Positions 1 through 7,020 are shown, counted from the first letter of the stretch. The stretch: DNA of 23,314 bases from an uncultured Clostridia bacterium (GCA_934631025.1 CAKTXR010000046.1:1-23314), one strand, 5' to 3'. Notes: a model not told the origin generated them from the sequence alone. Translations and numbers: made by a program.

Positions 1-1
1 C

Positions 2-703
2 GCCTGGATCGGCCTGCCCGTTCACTTTGGTGACACCGTGTTCTCCCTCTTTAAGGGCTGCGACGGCGGCCTGCTGGTCAGCTCCATCGCCATCATGATG
101 CCTATCGCGCTGGCCACCGTCATCGAGCACATCGGCGATATGTGCGCCATCTCCTCCACCGTCGGCATTAACTACGTCGCCGATCCCGGCCTGCACCGCA
201 CCCTGCTGGGCGACGGCAGCGCCACCATCATGGCCGCCATGTTCGGCGCGCCGTCCAACACCACCTACGGCGAAAACACCGGCGTGCTGGCTCTGACCAA
301 GGTCTACGATCCCAAGGTTATCCGCATCGCGGCCGTGCTGGCTGTCATCTTCGCCTTCTGCCCCAAGTTTGAGGCTCTGATCGCCTGCATGCCCACCGCG
401 ACCATCGGCGGCGTGTCTATGATCCTCTACGGCATGATCTCCGCCGTCGGCGTGCGCAACGTCGTCGAGAATCAGGTCGACTTCTCCAAGAGCCGCAACG
501 TCATTATCGCCGCGCTCGAAATGAGCCTGGCGCTGGGCATCACCTTCTCCTCCGCCGGCGCGATCAAGCTGGGCAGCGTGAGCCTGTCCGGTCTGGCCGT
601 GGGCGCTCTGGTCGGCATCATCCTCAACGCCGTTCTGCCCGGCAACGACTACGTTTTCGGCAAGAACGAGGTGGGCGACGAGTCCGTCAATTTCAAGGTC
701 TGA
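2..703 (+). CDS. uraA: Uracil/xanthine permease, C-terminal part (NCS2 family)
   Basis: This is the 3' part of a gene that begins before the window; the frame is open from base 2, so the GTG at 38 is internal. The product is a nucleobase:cation symporter of the NCS2 family, a polytopic inner-membrane protein that imports uracil or a related base for salvage. Visible family signatures are IEHIGD, matching the AEHxGH region that holds a substrate-binding Glu in E. coli UraA, then GLHRTLLGDG, and TTYGENTGVLALT, whose Glu is the second binding residue. The hydrophobic stretches and the family length of about 430 residues imply that roughly half of the protein is missing. Uracil rather than xanthine is favoured because GENTG is typical of UraA/PyrP, but this is inference. 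A strong terminator follows directly. Confidence 0.93.
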   Translation, partial: AWIGLPVHFGDTVFSLFKGCDGGLLVSSIAIMMPIALATVIEHIGDMCAISSTVGINYVADPGLHRTLLGDGSATIMAAMFGAPSNTTYGENTGVLALTKVYDPKVIRIAAVLAVIFAFCPKFEALIACMPTATIGGVSMILYGMISAVGVRNVVENQVDFSKSRNVIIAALEMSLALGITFSSAGAIKLGSVSLSGLAVGALVGIILNAVLPGNDYVFGKNEVGDESVNFKV

Positions 704-717
704 TAAATTCAATCGCA

Positions 718-755
718 AACCGGCCGGCGCTGTCGAAAGCGTCGGCCGGTTTTAT
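718..755 (+). terminator. Rho-independent terminator after uraA
   Basis: The arms at 718-730 and 739-751 pair over 13 bp with a single G-T wobble around an 8-base loop, and the 3' side runs into TTTTAT. It lies 15 bases after the uraA stop. The next gene starts at 778 with no clear promoter between, so that gene either has a promoter hidden in this region or depends on read-through. Confidence 0.88.
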
Positions 756-777
756 ATGCTTTAAGGAGAGGATGCTC

Positions 778-1269
778 ATGGACAAGCGGCTGCTGGCCGA
801 AATGGACGCGGCCTATCGCGCGCTGGAAGCGCGGCTGGAGACTGTGAAGGCCGCCGTGCGTCAGGCCGGACTCGAATGCACATCCGGCTGGTACAACGGT
901 CATTACGCGCGCGACGGACGCTGTGAATTCCGCAGACAGGCCTACCCCATTCCCGTCGTCAGCGTTGAGAAGCTCTGCGATATTGAGTTGGGCTTCTTAT
1001 CGCTGAACATAACCGCAAAGCTCTCCCGGGCGCAGGCGCTCGCCTTTCCGTATGAGACGCTGCCGCCCCGTTCGTTCGAGGCCTACGGCGTGGAGGATTA
1101 TCTCAGCGACTACTATCACGCCGGGCAAAGCCTTGAGACGCTCAGGAAAAACGTCGCATCGAGCAATGAGACGGAAATCGGCTTTGCTTTTTCAATGCCT
1201 GTGGCAATTGCGCCTGACGCGCTTGCCGATTTTCTGACGTTTCTAAAGGACAGCGGATTTTTCTACTAG
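778..1269 (+). CDS. Hypothetical protein, 163 residues
   Basis: I do not recognise a family. The start at 778 is preferred over the ATG at 772 because the Shine-Dalgarno AAGGAGAGG (763-771) abuts the latter but sits about 7-9 bases before the former. The protein is soluble: there is no signal peptide or membrane segment. It begins with an amphipathic helix (residues 1-30, rich in Ala, Leu, Glu and Arg) that could form a coiled coil. A mixed alpha/beta part follows with conserved-looking aromatic clusters (GWYNGHYARDG near residue 40, EDYLSDYYHAG near 110). It ends with GFFY. It is a single-gene unit between the uraA terminator and its own terminator at 1281, facing the convergent pepE-like gene. 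The codon usage resembles the flanking genes, so there is no sign of recent transfer. Confidence 0.75.
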   Translation: MDKRLLAEMDAAYRALEARLETVKAAVRQAGLECTSGWYNGHYARDGRCEFRRQAYPIPVVSVEKLCDIELGFLSLNITAKLSRAQALAFPYETLPPRSFEAYGVEDYLSDYYHAGQSLETLRKNVASSNETEIGFAFSMPVAIAPDALADFLTFLKDSGFFY

Positions 1270-1280
1270 ATGAATAGAGT

Positions 1281-1318
1281 CGAGGGCCGCGGTATTTAAC
1301 CGCAGCCCTCGATTTTTG
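1281..1318 (+). terminator. Terminator of the 778-1269 gene, overlapping the pepE-like 3' end
   Basis: Arms 1281-1287 and 1305-1311 pair perfectly (CGAGGGC/GCCCTCG). After one C/A mismatch the stem continues for 5 bp to a loop around 1294-1298, and ATTTTTG follows on the + strand. The stop codon of the convergent gene (1296-1298) is inside the loop and its last codons form part of the stem. There is no T-run in the leftward direction, so it acts for the + strand. Confidence 0.75.
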
Positions 1319-1901
1319 TAATTGTCTCCTCGGTGACGACAAGCGTATCGTCGTCCGTAAGTGCGTAGACGGGATACCTCCCCAGCCGCGCGTGTTCCAG
1401 CCATGGCCGGCGCGCTTCGGTATAATGGCAGATCAGAACGCCGTTCAGCAGGCCGAGCGCCCGAAAATCGCTCAGGCCGACAGCGTTTTCATCGACCTCG
1501 AGCACATGAGAAACGTCCATCGACGCGATATGCGCGCCCGCGCTGCCGCCGACATAGATAACGCCGCGCCGGACGCGATCCTTGATGATGCGGTCAAGGC
1601 CGGTCTTTTGCAGCTTGTCCAGCGCCGCGAACGTGTTGCCGCCGCTGACATAAATCAGATCGAGCGGCAGGGACTCATAGTCGACGTTGACCGTCTCGTC
1701 AAAGACGGCGACAAGCGCGGGATCGAAGCCGTATTTTTGCAATCGGGCATGATACAGCCCGTCGGCTATGCGCGCGTGCGTCGCCCTTTCGTTGGGCACA
1801 AACAGCGTCCGGCACGCATGGAGCGGCTTTGAAAGCTGGCGGAGGATGACGCGGCGGGACGCATCACCGCCGAAGTCACGCGAGGACAGTATCAGCCGCA
1901 C
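1296..1901 (-). CDS. Peptidase S51-family protein (PepE/cyanophycinase-like)
   Basis: The product, 201 residues, belongs to the S51 serine peptidase fold shared by aspartyl dipeptidase PepE and cyanophycinase. It shows the strand-turn YVSGGNTFAL near residue 84, the nucleophile elbow GGSAGA with Ser120, and a His in ICHYTEARR (His159) in the position of the family's catalytic His. It lacks a signal peptide, so it is cytoplasmic. It most likely cleaves small acidic or Asp-containing peptides, but the exact substrate cannot be read from the sequence. The start is a GTG at 1901 because AGGAGGGGAG (1920-1911) sits 9 bases upstream; the nearby ATG is out of frame. It lies 28 bases after mtnN and is probably the last gene of the luxS-mtnN unit. 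Confidence 0.85.
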   Translation of the reverse strand: MRLILSSRDFGGDASRRVILRQLSKPLHACRTLFVPNERATHARIADGLYHARLQKYGFDPALVAVFDETVNVDYESLPLDLIYVSGGNTFAALDKLQKTGLDRIIKDRVRRGVIYVGGSAGAHIASMDVSHVLEVDENAVGLSDFRALGLLNGVLICHYTEARRPWLEHARLGRYPVYALTDDDTLVVTEETITKIEGCG

Positions 1902-1929
1902 GGCGCCATTCTCCCCTCCTGTCGCTTCT

Positions 1930-2619
1930 TTAGAGAATCTCCATCAGCCAGCAGAGCGCCTGCGTCGAATGAGCCGCGGCCAGACGGGTAAACTGGCCGT
2001 AGTCCGAATGCGAATCGTCGTCGGCGTTGTCGGAAATCGAGCGAATGACGGCGCACTTTACGCCGTTCACGCAGCAGACCTGCGCGATCGCGCCGCCCTC
2101 CATCTCGCAGCAGATCGCGCCGAAGCGGCCGACGATCTGCTCCTTGACCGCCGCGCCGGAGATGAACTGATCGCCCGACGCAATCGGGCCGATCATGCCG
2201 CGCACGCCGTCCATCTCGTCCACGGCGGCCCTGATGCACTCGACCGTGTGCGCGTCGCACTCGAAATACACCTTGTTGACCGTTGACACCAGTCCGACGG
2301 GATCGCCCAGCGCGCTGGTATCCACGTCGTGCTGCACCAGTCTGTCGGCGATGGCGATGTCGCCGTATTTCAGCGCGGCGTTCAGGCTGCCGCCCACGCC
2401 CACGTTGATCACCAGAGCGGGATTGTATGTAAGGATCATCGCCTCGGCGCAGAGCGCGGCGTTCACCTTGCCGATGCCGCACTGCGCGACGACCACATCC
2501 CGACCGTTCAGCTGTCCGCTGACAAACGTGCGGCCGCTGACGGTCTCAATCGTTTTGTTTTCAATGCGCGATTTGATCTCGTCGATTTCAACGTCCATCG
2601 CGCCGATAATGCCGATCAT
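1930..2619 (-). CDS. mtnN: 5'-methylthioadenosine/S-adenosylhomocysteine nucleosidase
   Basis: The enzyme hydrolyses the glycosidic bond of S-adenosylhomocysteine and methylthioadenosine, releasing adenine plus S-ribosylhomocysteine or methylthioribose. The N-terminus IGIIGAMDVEID is that of the family, with Glu11 corresponding to E. coli Glu12. The active-site CCEMEGGAIAQ (Glu174) and IRSISDNAD (Asp197) are also present. The start at 2619 (229 residues) is chosen over an in-frame ATG at 2640: the latter lies inside the end of luxS without a site at proper spacing, while GAAAGGATG lies about 7 bases before 2619 and the resulting N-terminus matches the family. It follows luxS by 13 bases. Its product S-ribosylhomocysteine is the substrate of LuxS, so the gene pair carries out two consecutive steps. 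Confidence 0.96.
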   Translation of the reverse strand: MIGIIGAMDVEIDEIKSRIENKTIETVSGRTFVSGQLNGRDVVVAQCGIGKVNAALCAEAMILTYNPALVINVGVGGSLNAALKYGDIAIADRLVQHDVDTSALGDPVGLVSTVNKVYFECDAHTVECIRAAVDEMDGVRGMIGPIASGDQFISGAAVKEQIVGRFGAICCEMEGGAIAQVCCVNGVKCAVIRSISDNADDDSHSDYGQFTRLAAAHSTQALCWLMEIL

Positions 2620-2632
2620 CTGATTCATCCTT

Positions 2633-3094
2633 TCATCCATGCGGATAGCTCAAGTCGTCCGCCGTCCAGTTCTTAATCACTTCGAGATAGCGCGCGCATT
2701 CGTCCTGCGCCTTTTTGAGATCGAGCGAGGCGTAATTGCCGCATTCCTTGCGGGACGCGCCGAACACCGGCCCCGTGTGGTCGATCACCTTTTGCAGCGA
2801 TTCGCGCAGCACGTCCAGCACCTCGCTGTGATCGGCGCTGCGCACCAGCAGATAAAAGCCGGTCTGGCAGCCCATCGGGCCGAAATAGATGATCGAATCG
2901 GCCAGACGCGAATTGCGGATATAGGTGGCCAGCATATGCTCGGCGGTGTGCATCGTGCTGTGATCCATCAGATCGCCGCAGTTGGGGCGGCGCGTGCGCA
3001 GATCATAGGTCGTGATGTCGCCGTCGACGCGGGATATGTACACGCCGGGCACGATATAATCGTGATCGACGGTAAAGCTGGTGATTTTCTTCAT
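2633..3094 (-). CDS. luxS: S-ribosylhomocysteine lyase LuxS
   Basis: LuxS splits S-ribosylhomocysteine into homocysteine and DPD, the precursor of autoinducer-2. The zinc ligands are visible as HTAEH (His49, His53) and KECGNY (Cys118). Glu52 and the catalytic Cys in GPMGCQTGF (Cys76) are also present. The length of 153 residues is normal. An upstream ATG at 3103 overlaps the ispDF stop as ATGA but touches its own Shine-Dalgarno; AGAAGGG lies 9 bases before the ATG at 3094, giving MKKITSFTVDHD, which aligns better with other LuxS proteins. Either start implies translational coupling to ispDF. Whether AI-2 is used as a signal here or LuxS only recycles SAH cannot be decided: no AI-2 receptor or lsr gene is in the window. 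Confidence 0.96.
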   Translation of the reverse strand: MKKITSFTVDHDYIVPGVYISRVDGDITTYDLRTRRPNCGDLMDHSTMHTAEHMLATYIRNSRLADSIIYFGPMGCQTGFYLLVRSADHSEVLDVLRESLQKVIDHTGPVFGASRKECGNYASLDLKKAQDECARYLEVIKNWTADDLSYPHG

Positions 3095-3099
3095 ACAGA

Positions 3100-4260
3100 T
3101 CATCCCTTCTTTTCGATCAGCACGGCGGCCTGAGCCGAAATGCCCAGCCCCTCGCCCTCAAAGCCCAAGCCCTCGGTGGTGGTCGCCTTGACGTTGACGT
3201 TCTCCTCGGGCAGATTCAGCCCCTCGGCCAGATTGCGCGTCATCTGCGGAATGTAGTCCTTGAGCTTCGGCCGCTGCGCCACGATGGTCACGTCGGCGTT
3301 GACCGGCCTGAAGCCGCGCTCGTCCAGCAGCGCCATGACGCGCCCCAGCAGCTTCATCGACGAGATGCCCTTATAGCGCATATCGCTGTCCGGAAAATGG
3401 CGGCCGATGTCCCCCAGCGCCGCCGCGCCGAGCAGCGCGTCCATCAGCGCGTGGACGGCCACATCCGCGTCCGAATGGCCGAGCAGCCCCTTCTCATAAG
3501 GCACGGTCACGCCGCACAGCACCAGATCGCGTCCCTCGACGAGCCGATGCGCGTCATAGCCCGTGCCCGTCCGGAACGCGCAGCCGCTCCTCGGCAGGTC
3601 GCGCGGGGTCGTTACCTTGATATTGACGGCGCAGTCCTCGTTCATGACGATGTGAACGCGCCCGACATACTTTTCATAGAGCGCCGCGTCGTCCGTGGCC
3701 GTAAAGCCCTCTTCCAGCGCCCTTTCGTGGGCGGCACGTATATTGCGCAGGCGGAAGGTCTGCGGCGTCTGCACGGCGCACAGGCGCTCGCGCGGCGGCG
3801 TTTCGACGGCGCAGCCGCTCTCGTCCAGCAGCTTGACGGTGTCCACAACCGGCCGGCCCGGCACGCCGCTGCCATAGCGCCGCGCTGATTCGATCGTCTC
3901 GCGAATGACACGTTCGGTCACGAACGGCCGCGCCGCGTCGTGAATGGCGACGATTTGAGCGTCATCCGGCACAAGGCGCAGCCCGTTCAGTACGGACTCC
4001 TGCCGCGTGCTTCCGCCCGTGCAGCGCGCACGGATGAGCGGCGATTCCCCCTCGGCGGCAATCAGCGCGCGGTACGCTTCCTCGTCCTGATCGGAGAGCA
4101 CCAATACCGCGCCGTCGAAACAGGCGGATTCCTCCAGCGCCCGCATACAGCGAAAGAGCACGCTCTTGCCGTCTAATGGATGAAACACCTTGTTGTACGG
4201 CTGCCCGAAGCGCGTCCCACGACCGGCCGCGACCACCACGGCCCAAACCGCGCCGCTCAT
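3100..4260 (-). CDS. ispDF: Bifunctional IspD/IspF of the MEP isoprenoid pathway
   Basis: This 386-residue protein is a fusion of two MEP-pathway enzymes. Residues 1-225 are IspD (MEP cytidylyltransferase), with the nucleotide-binding VVAAGRGTRFG, Lys24 and IHDAARPFV. Residues 228-386 are IspF (2-C-methyl-D-erythritol 2,4-cyclodiphosphate synthase). There TGTGYDAHR supplies Asp236 and His238 and AVHALMDALLGA supplies His270 as metal ligands, with GLLGHSDADV between them and the terminal ATTTEGLGFEGEG loop. The intervening pathway enzyme IspE is separate and not in the window. The ATG overlaps the rqcP stop (ATGA) and its stop overlaps the ATG of the luxS region, so the three genes are translationally coupled. 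IspDF fusions are well known in proteobacteria and occur in some Clostridia. Confidence 0.95.
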   Translation of the reverse strand: MSGAVWAVVVAAGRGTRFGQPYNKVFHPLDGKSVLFRCMRALEESACFDGAVLVLSDQDEEAYRALIAAEGESPLIRARCTGGSTRQESVLNGLRLVPDDAQIVAIHDAARPFVTERVIRETIESARRYGSGVPGRPVVDTVKLLDESGCAVETPPRERLCAVQTPQTFRLRNIRAAHERALEEGFTATDDAALYEKYVGRVHIVMNEDCAVNIKVTTPRDLPRSGCAFRTGTGYDAHRLVEGRDLVLCGVTVPYEKGLLGHSDADVAVHALMDALLGAAALGDIGRHFPDSDMRYKGISSMKLLGRVMALLDERGFRPVNADVTIVAQRPKLKDYIPQMTRNLAEGLNLPEENVNVKATTTEGLGFEGEGLGISAQAAVLIEKKG

Positions 4261-4499
4261 TCGATCACCTTATACATGCCGCAAGCGTCGGCCTTGAGCA
4301 CATGCTCGGACAGCGTGACCACCTCGTATTTGGAAACGCTGGAGCCGAAGCGCACTTCAATGACGTCGCCTTCCTTGATTTCCGCGCCCGCCTTGGCGAT
4401 TTTGCCGTTGATGGTCACGCGGCCGCCGTCGCAGGCCTCGTTGGCCACGGTACGGCGCTTGATAATGCGCGAAACCTTCAGATACTTATCCAGACGCAT
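4257..4499 (-). CDS. rqcP: RqcP/YabO, S4-domain ribosome quality-control factor
   Basis: The 80-residue S4 RNA-binding protein matches B. subtilis YabO (RqcP), which joins RqcH on stalled 50S subunits and supports alanine tailing of nascent chains. The match is clearest at the start (MRLDKYLKVSRIIKRRTVA) and through GGRVTINGKIAKAGAEIKEGD and VRFG. The frame is open further upstream to 4559, but that extension overlaps the hup terminator and lacks family similarity. AGGGGAG lies about 11 bases before the ATG at 4499. It sits in the classic order spoVT / mazG / (hup) / rqcP, where many Firmicutes continue with yabP, yabQ and divIC; here ispDF follows instead. No promoter is visible between the hup terminator and this gene. 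Confidence 0.93.
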   Translation of the reverse strand: MRLDKYLKVSRIIKRRTVANEACDGGRVTINGKIAKAGAEIKEGDVIEVRFGSSVSKYEVVTLSEHVLKADACGMYKVIE

Positions 4500-4527
4500 T
4501 TGAAAAAGCACTCCCCTTCCGTCTATA

Positions 4528-4564
4528 AAAAAGACTCCCGCGCCGCTCAAAAACGGCACAGGAG
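4528..4564 (-). terminator. Terminator between hup and rqcP
   Basis: Read on the minus strand, arms 4564-4554 and 4545-4535 pair over 11 bp with two G-T wobbles around an 8-base loop, followed by TCTTTTTTAT. It lies 16 bases after the hup stop and about 30 bases before the rqcP start. It should reduce transcription into the rqcP-ispDF-luxS-mtnN-pepE block, whose expression would then depend on read-through or an unrecognised promoter. Confidence 0.82.
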
Positions 4565-4579
4565 CACTCCCATTCGCTC

Positions 4580-4843
4580 TTACTTTTTGAGCGTCTTGCT
4601 GGCCTTGAACACCAGCGTCTTGCCGGCAGGGATCTCGATGGACTCGCCGGTGGCCGGATTGCGGCCCTGACGTGCGGCGCGCTCGCGGGTTTCGAACGTG
4701 CCGAAGCCCATGATCTGCACCTTTTCCTCGGCTTCGAAAGCCTGGCTCAGCGTCTCGAACACGGCGTTGACCGCCTTGTCGGCCGTCTTCTTATCCAGTT
4801 CAGCAATCTGCGCAACCTTCGCGGACAGTTCAGTCTTGTTCAT
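4580..4843 (-). CDS. hup: HU-family DNA-binding protein
   Basis: This is an 87-residue histone-like protein that bends DNA as a dimer and organises the nucleoid. The HU/IHF signature is clear: MNKTELSAKVAQ at the start, then VQIMGFGTFETRERAAR, GRNPATGESIEIPA and a lysine-rich KASKTLKK end. The start at 4843 is preceded by TTGGAGGC with 7 bases of spacing; an ATG five codons upstream overlaps this site and is rejected. It is 37 bases downstream of mazG and probably shares its promoter, though a strong internal promoter cannot be excluded. A terminator follows directly, consistent with HU being needed in larger amounts than the genes beyond it. Confidence 0.96.
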   Translation of the reverse strand: MNKTELSAKVAQIAELDKKTADKAVNAVFETLSQAFEAEEKVQIMGFGTFETRERAARQGRNPATGESIEIPAGKTLVFKASKTLKK

Positions 4844-4880
4844 AGAATTTGCCTCCAATAAAATATGATAATTTGGGGTT

Positions 4881-6203
4881 TTACCGTATTTTCCAAAGCT
4901 CCGCCGCTTCTTCGGCGGTCAGCAACGCAAAAGCGCGTCCATTTCGCGCCAGCGTCTGTTCGAGCTTTGCAAATCGATCGATAAAGCGCTGTGTCGCAGC
5001 AGACAGCGCCGCTTCGGGATCAATCCCCGCGCGCACGGCGCATTGTGCGAGAGCGAATATCGCGTCTCCGATCGCCGCTTCGTTATCCGGCCAGTCGTTC
5101 TGCGGCATCTGACAGCCGAACGCCGCGGCTCGCGACAGAATTTTTGACGCGCGCAGCAGAGCAGGCAGACTGTGCGCGACGCCCTCAAGCGCCTCGGCAT
5201 GGCTGCTCTGTCCCTTCTTAAGCATCTTGCTTTCTTCCCACGCCGCACTGTCGTCGCCCATCGCGCCGGAAAAAACGGAGGGGTGGCGGTCGATCATCTT
5301 GCGGCAGATGGCCGTCGTTACGTCCGACACGTCGAATTCGCCGTGCTCGCGGCCGATTTCCGCATGGAATACCACTTGCAGCAGCACGTCGCCCAGCTCG
5401 TCGTAGAGCACGTCGGGATCGTCCTTGTCGATAGCTTCGGCGGCCTCGTAGGCTTCCTCAATGAGATAACGGCGCAACGACTGATGCGTCTGCTCGATGT
5501 CCCACGGATCGCCGTCAAAGGCGCGCAGCCGGCGCATGATGCGGCACAGATCGTCGAATGAAAAGCGGCTCTTCTGAGTAAGATCGTCGACGGCGGGAAT
5601 CAGCGCGCAGCAGGTGTGGCCGTAGCCCGTCTGCCTGTCCATCTCCCAGAGCGGCACATGGCGAATTTCACCGTTCGCCATGGCCATGACAATCATCGTC
5701 TCGTCGGGATAGACCTCGGTCAAACGCAGCTTGACCTCGCCGGCCAGTATGGGCGTGTCGATCTCGCGAACCAGCGTCGCGACCGACGCGTCGGGCGTAA
5801 AGTCGTCCAGCGCGCCGACCTGCCGGAACGAACCGCCCGCGTAAATCTGAAGCGCACTGCCCTCGCTCACGCCGCCGCTCATTGAAACAGCGTCGGGATA
5901 GAGCTGCATCAGCACTGCCGCGGTCTGATCGCCGGGATCGTTTACGCCGTAGAGCACGTTTCCAGTCTGCGCCGCCTCGTGCAGCGCTTCCGCAATCCGC
6001 TCGGCCAGCTCGTCGAAATCGTCGGAGCAATCATAGAGCGCATCGAAGGTTTTGAAGGAAATCCCCTCGCGCCGAAGATAATCCGCCGCGCCGCAGCGTT
6101 CGGTTCTGAGGATGATCCTTTCCGCCGCGCGGAGTCTTTTGACCGCGCCCAGCGTCATATCGTCCTCCTGCCAGCCCAGCGCAAGCACGTCGATTCTGCC
6201 CAT
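4881..6203 (-). CDS. mazG: MazG-type nucleotide pyrophosphohydrolase with N-terminal methylase-like domain (YabN)
   Basis: The 440-residue protein has the two-domain architecture of B. subtilis YabN. Residues 1-205 resemble a tetrapyrrole methylase fold (RIDVLALG, LRAAERIILRTER), but the usual GxGPGD SAM loop is degenerate (ALGWQEDD). Residues 215-330 form a MazG domain with DPWDIEQTHQSL, EEAYEAAEAI (Glu249, Glu250, Glu253) and DELGDVLLQ (Glu269, Asp272), the metal-binding pattern for NTP pyrophosphohydrolysis. A second, weaker MazG-like half follows. The frame opens at 6224, but the consensus promoter places transcription start near 6229-6230, leaving almost no leader; the ATG at 6203 has GGATGGGTG upstream and gives the family N-terminus. 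A role in NTP sanitation is the family function, and it is the first gene of the leftward block. Confidence 0.92.
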   Translation of the reverse strand: MGRIDVLALGWQEDDMTLGAVKRLRAAERIILRTERCGAADYLRREGISFKTFDALYDCSDDFDELAERIAEALHEAAQTGNVLYGVNDPGDQTAAVLMQLYPDAVSMSGGVSEGSALQIYAGGSFRQVGALDDFTPDASVATLVREIDTPILAGEVKLRLTEVYPDETMIVMAMANGEIRHVPLWEMDRQTGYGHTCCALIPAVDDLTQKSRFSFDDLCRIMRRLRAFDGDPWDIEQTHQSLRRYLIEEAYEAAEAIDKDDPDVLYDELGDVLLQVVFHAEIGREHGEFDVSDVTTAICRKMIDRHPSVFSGAMGDDSAAWEESKMLKKGQSSHAEALEGVAHSLPALLRASKILSRAAAFGCQMPQNDWPDNEAAIGDAIFALAQCAVRAGIDPEAALSAATQRFIDRFAKLEQTLARNGRAFALLTAEEAAELWKIR

Positions 6204-6235
6204 AATCACCCATCCGATTTTCATTCTCGTTTTCC

Positions 6236-6264
6236 ATTATATCCAATATCCGCCGCCTTGTCAA
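6236..6264 (-). promoter_or_regulatory. Consensus housekeeping promoter for mazG-hup
   Basis: On the minus strand TTGACA (6264-6259) is separated by exactly 17 bp from TATAAT (6241-6236), a perfect match to the vegetative sigma consensus in both hexamers. Transcription should start near 6229-6230, giving a leader of about 27 bases to the mazG ATG at 6203. Confidence 0.85.
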
Positions 6265-6408
6265 TCCATGCACGCAAGTTTAATGGCCAAGCAAAGTTTT
6301 TACAAAAGCGGCCTGAATGCGCCGCTGCGCGGTTTTGTCCGCCGCTGCATAATTCGGGTAAAACTGCGGAAACTAACGACGCAATTAAGAGCAAAGGAGC
6401 GCTTGACC

Positions 6409-6963
6409 ATGAGAGCCACCGGCATTGTCCGAAGAATTGACGAACTTGGACGCGTCGTTATTCCCAAGGAAATCCGACGCACGCTGCGCATAAGAGAAGG
6501 CGATTCTCTTGAAATATTCACCGATCACGACGGCGAGGTCGTCCTGAAAAAGTATTCCCCCATCGGCGAAATCGCCGCCATCGCCAAGGATTACACCGAT
6601 TCGCTGTTCCGCTCGCTGGGCCATATCTGCTGCATCAGCGACCGCGATATGCTCGTCTCCGTATCCGGCACGTCGAAGCGCGATCTGCTCGACAAGCCGC
6701 TGAGCCGCGAGATGGAAAACGTGCTGGCCAACCGCACCACGCTGCACCTGAACACCACCGCCAACGCGGCGATGATCCCCATCACAAACGGCGACGAGGC
6801 CGCGTCCTACACGGCGCAGATCATCGTGCCGATCATCGCGGACGGCGAGGTCATCGGCTCGCTCATGCTGCTGAGCCACGACGTGGGCGCGCGCATGACC
6901 GAGATCGACCTCAAGGTGGCCGAGACGACCGCCGGCCTTGTCGGGCGGCAGATGGAGCAGTAA
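6409..6963 (+). CDS. spoVT: Stage V sporulation regulator SpoVT
   Basis: This 184-residue transcription factor has an N-terminal AbrB/SpoVT swapped-hairpin DNA-binding domain (residues 1-50, ATGIVRRIDELGRVVIPKE then TLRIREGDSLEIF). A GAF-like C-terminal domain (about 56-184) ends in AGLVGRQMEQ, as in B. subtilis SpoVT, which tunes late forespore gene expression. The start at 6409 has AAAGGAG 9 bases upstream; the longer open frame to 6112 runs back through mazG and its promoter and is rejected. It is divergent from mazG with about 145 bp between the promoter and this start. I looked for a forespore sigma-G promoter (-35 TGAATA-like and -10 CATnnTA-like at proper spacing) and did not find a convincing one. 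A long terminator follows. Confidence 0.96.
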   Translation: MRATGIVRRIDELGRVVIPKEIRRTLRIREGDSLEIFTDHDGEVVLKKYSPIGEIAAIAKDYTDSLFRSLGHICCISDRDMLVSVSGTSKRDLLDKPLSREMENVLANRTTLHLNTTANAAMIPITNGDEAASYTAQIIVPIIADGEVIGSLMLLSHDVGARMTEIDLKVAETTAGLVGRQMEQ

Positions 6964-6967
6964 ACAA

Positions 6968-7017
6968 AAATCAATCCCGCTTTGAAGTTCAATGAACCGA
7001 CAAGGCGGGATTGATTT
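6968..7017. terminator. Bidirectional terminator between spoVT and the transport operon
   Basis: Arms 6968-6984 and 7001-7017 pair over 17 bp with one G-T wobble; the 16-base loop contains a further GTTC/GAAC match. The leftward side runs into TTTTTGTTT and the rightward side into TTTGTTCT. It ends four bases before the stop codon of the convergent permease gene, so it serves both units. Confidence 0.9.
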
Positions 7018-7020
7018 GTT

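Noticed and set aside
294..305. A third match to the AGACCAAGGTCT-type dyad inside uraA
   Set aside because: It lies in conserved coding sequence (ALTKVYD) and has no partner dyad 26 bp away, so it is a chance match.
6265..6408. Sigma-G type promoter for spoVT
   Set aside because: A CATAATT word and a TGAATG word occur, but they are 28 bases apart and do not form a usable pair.
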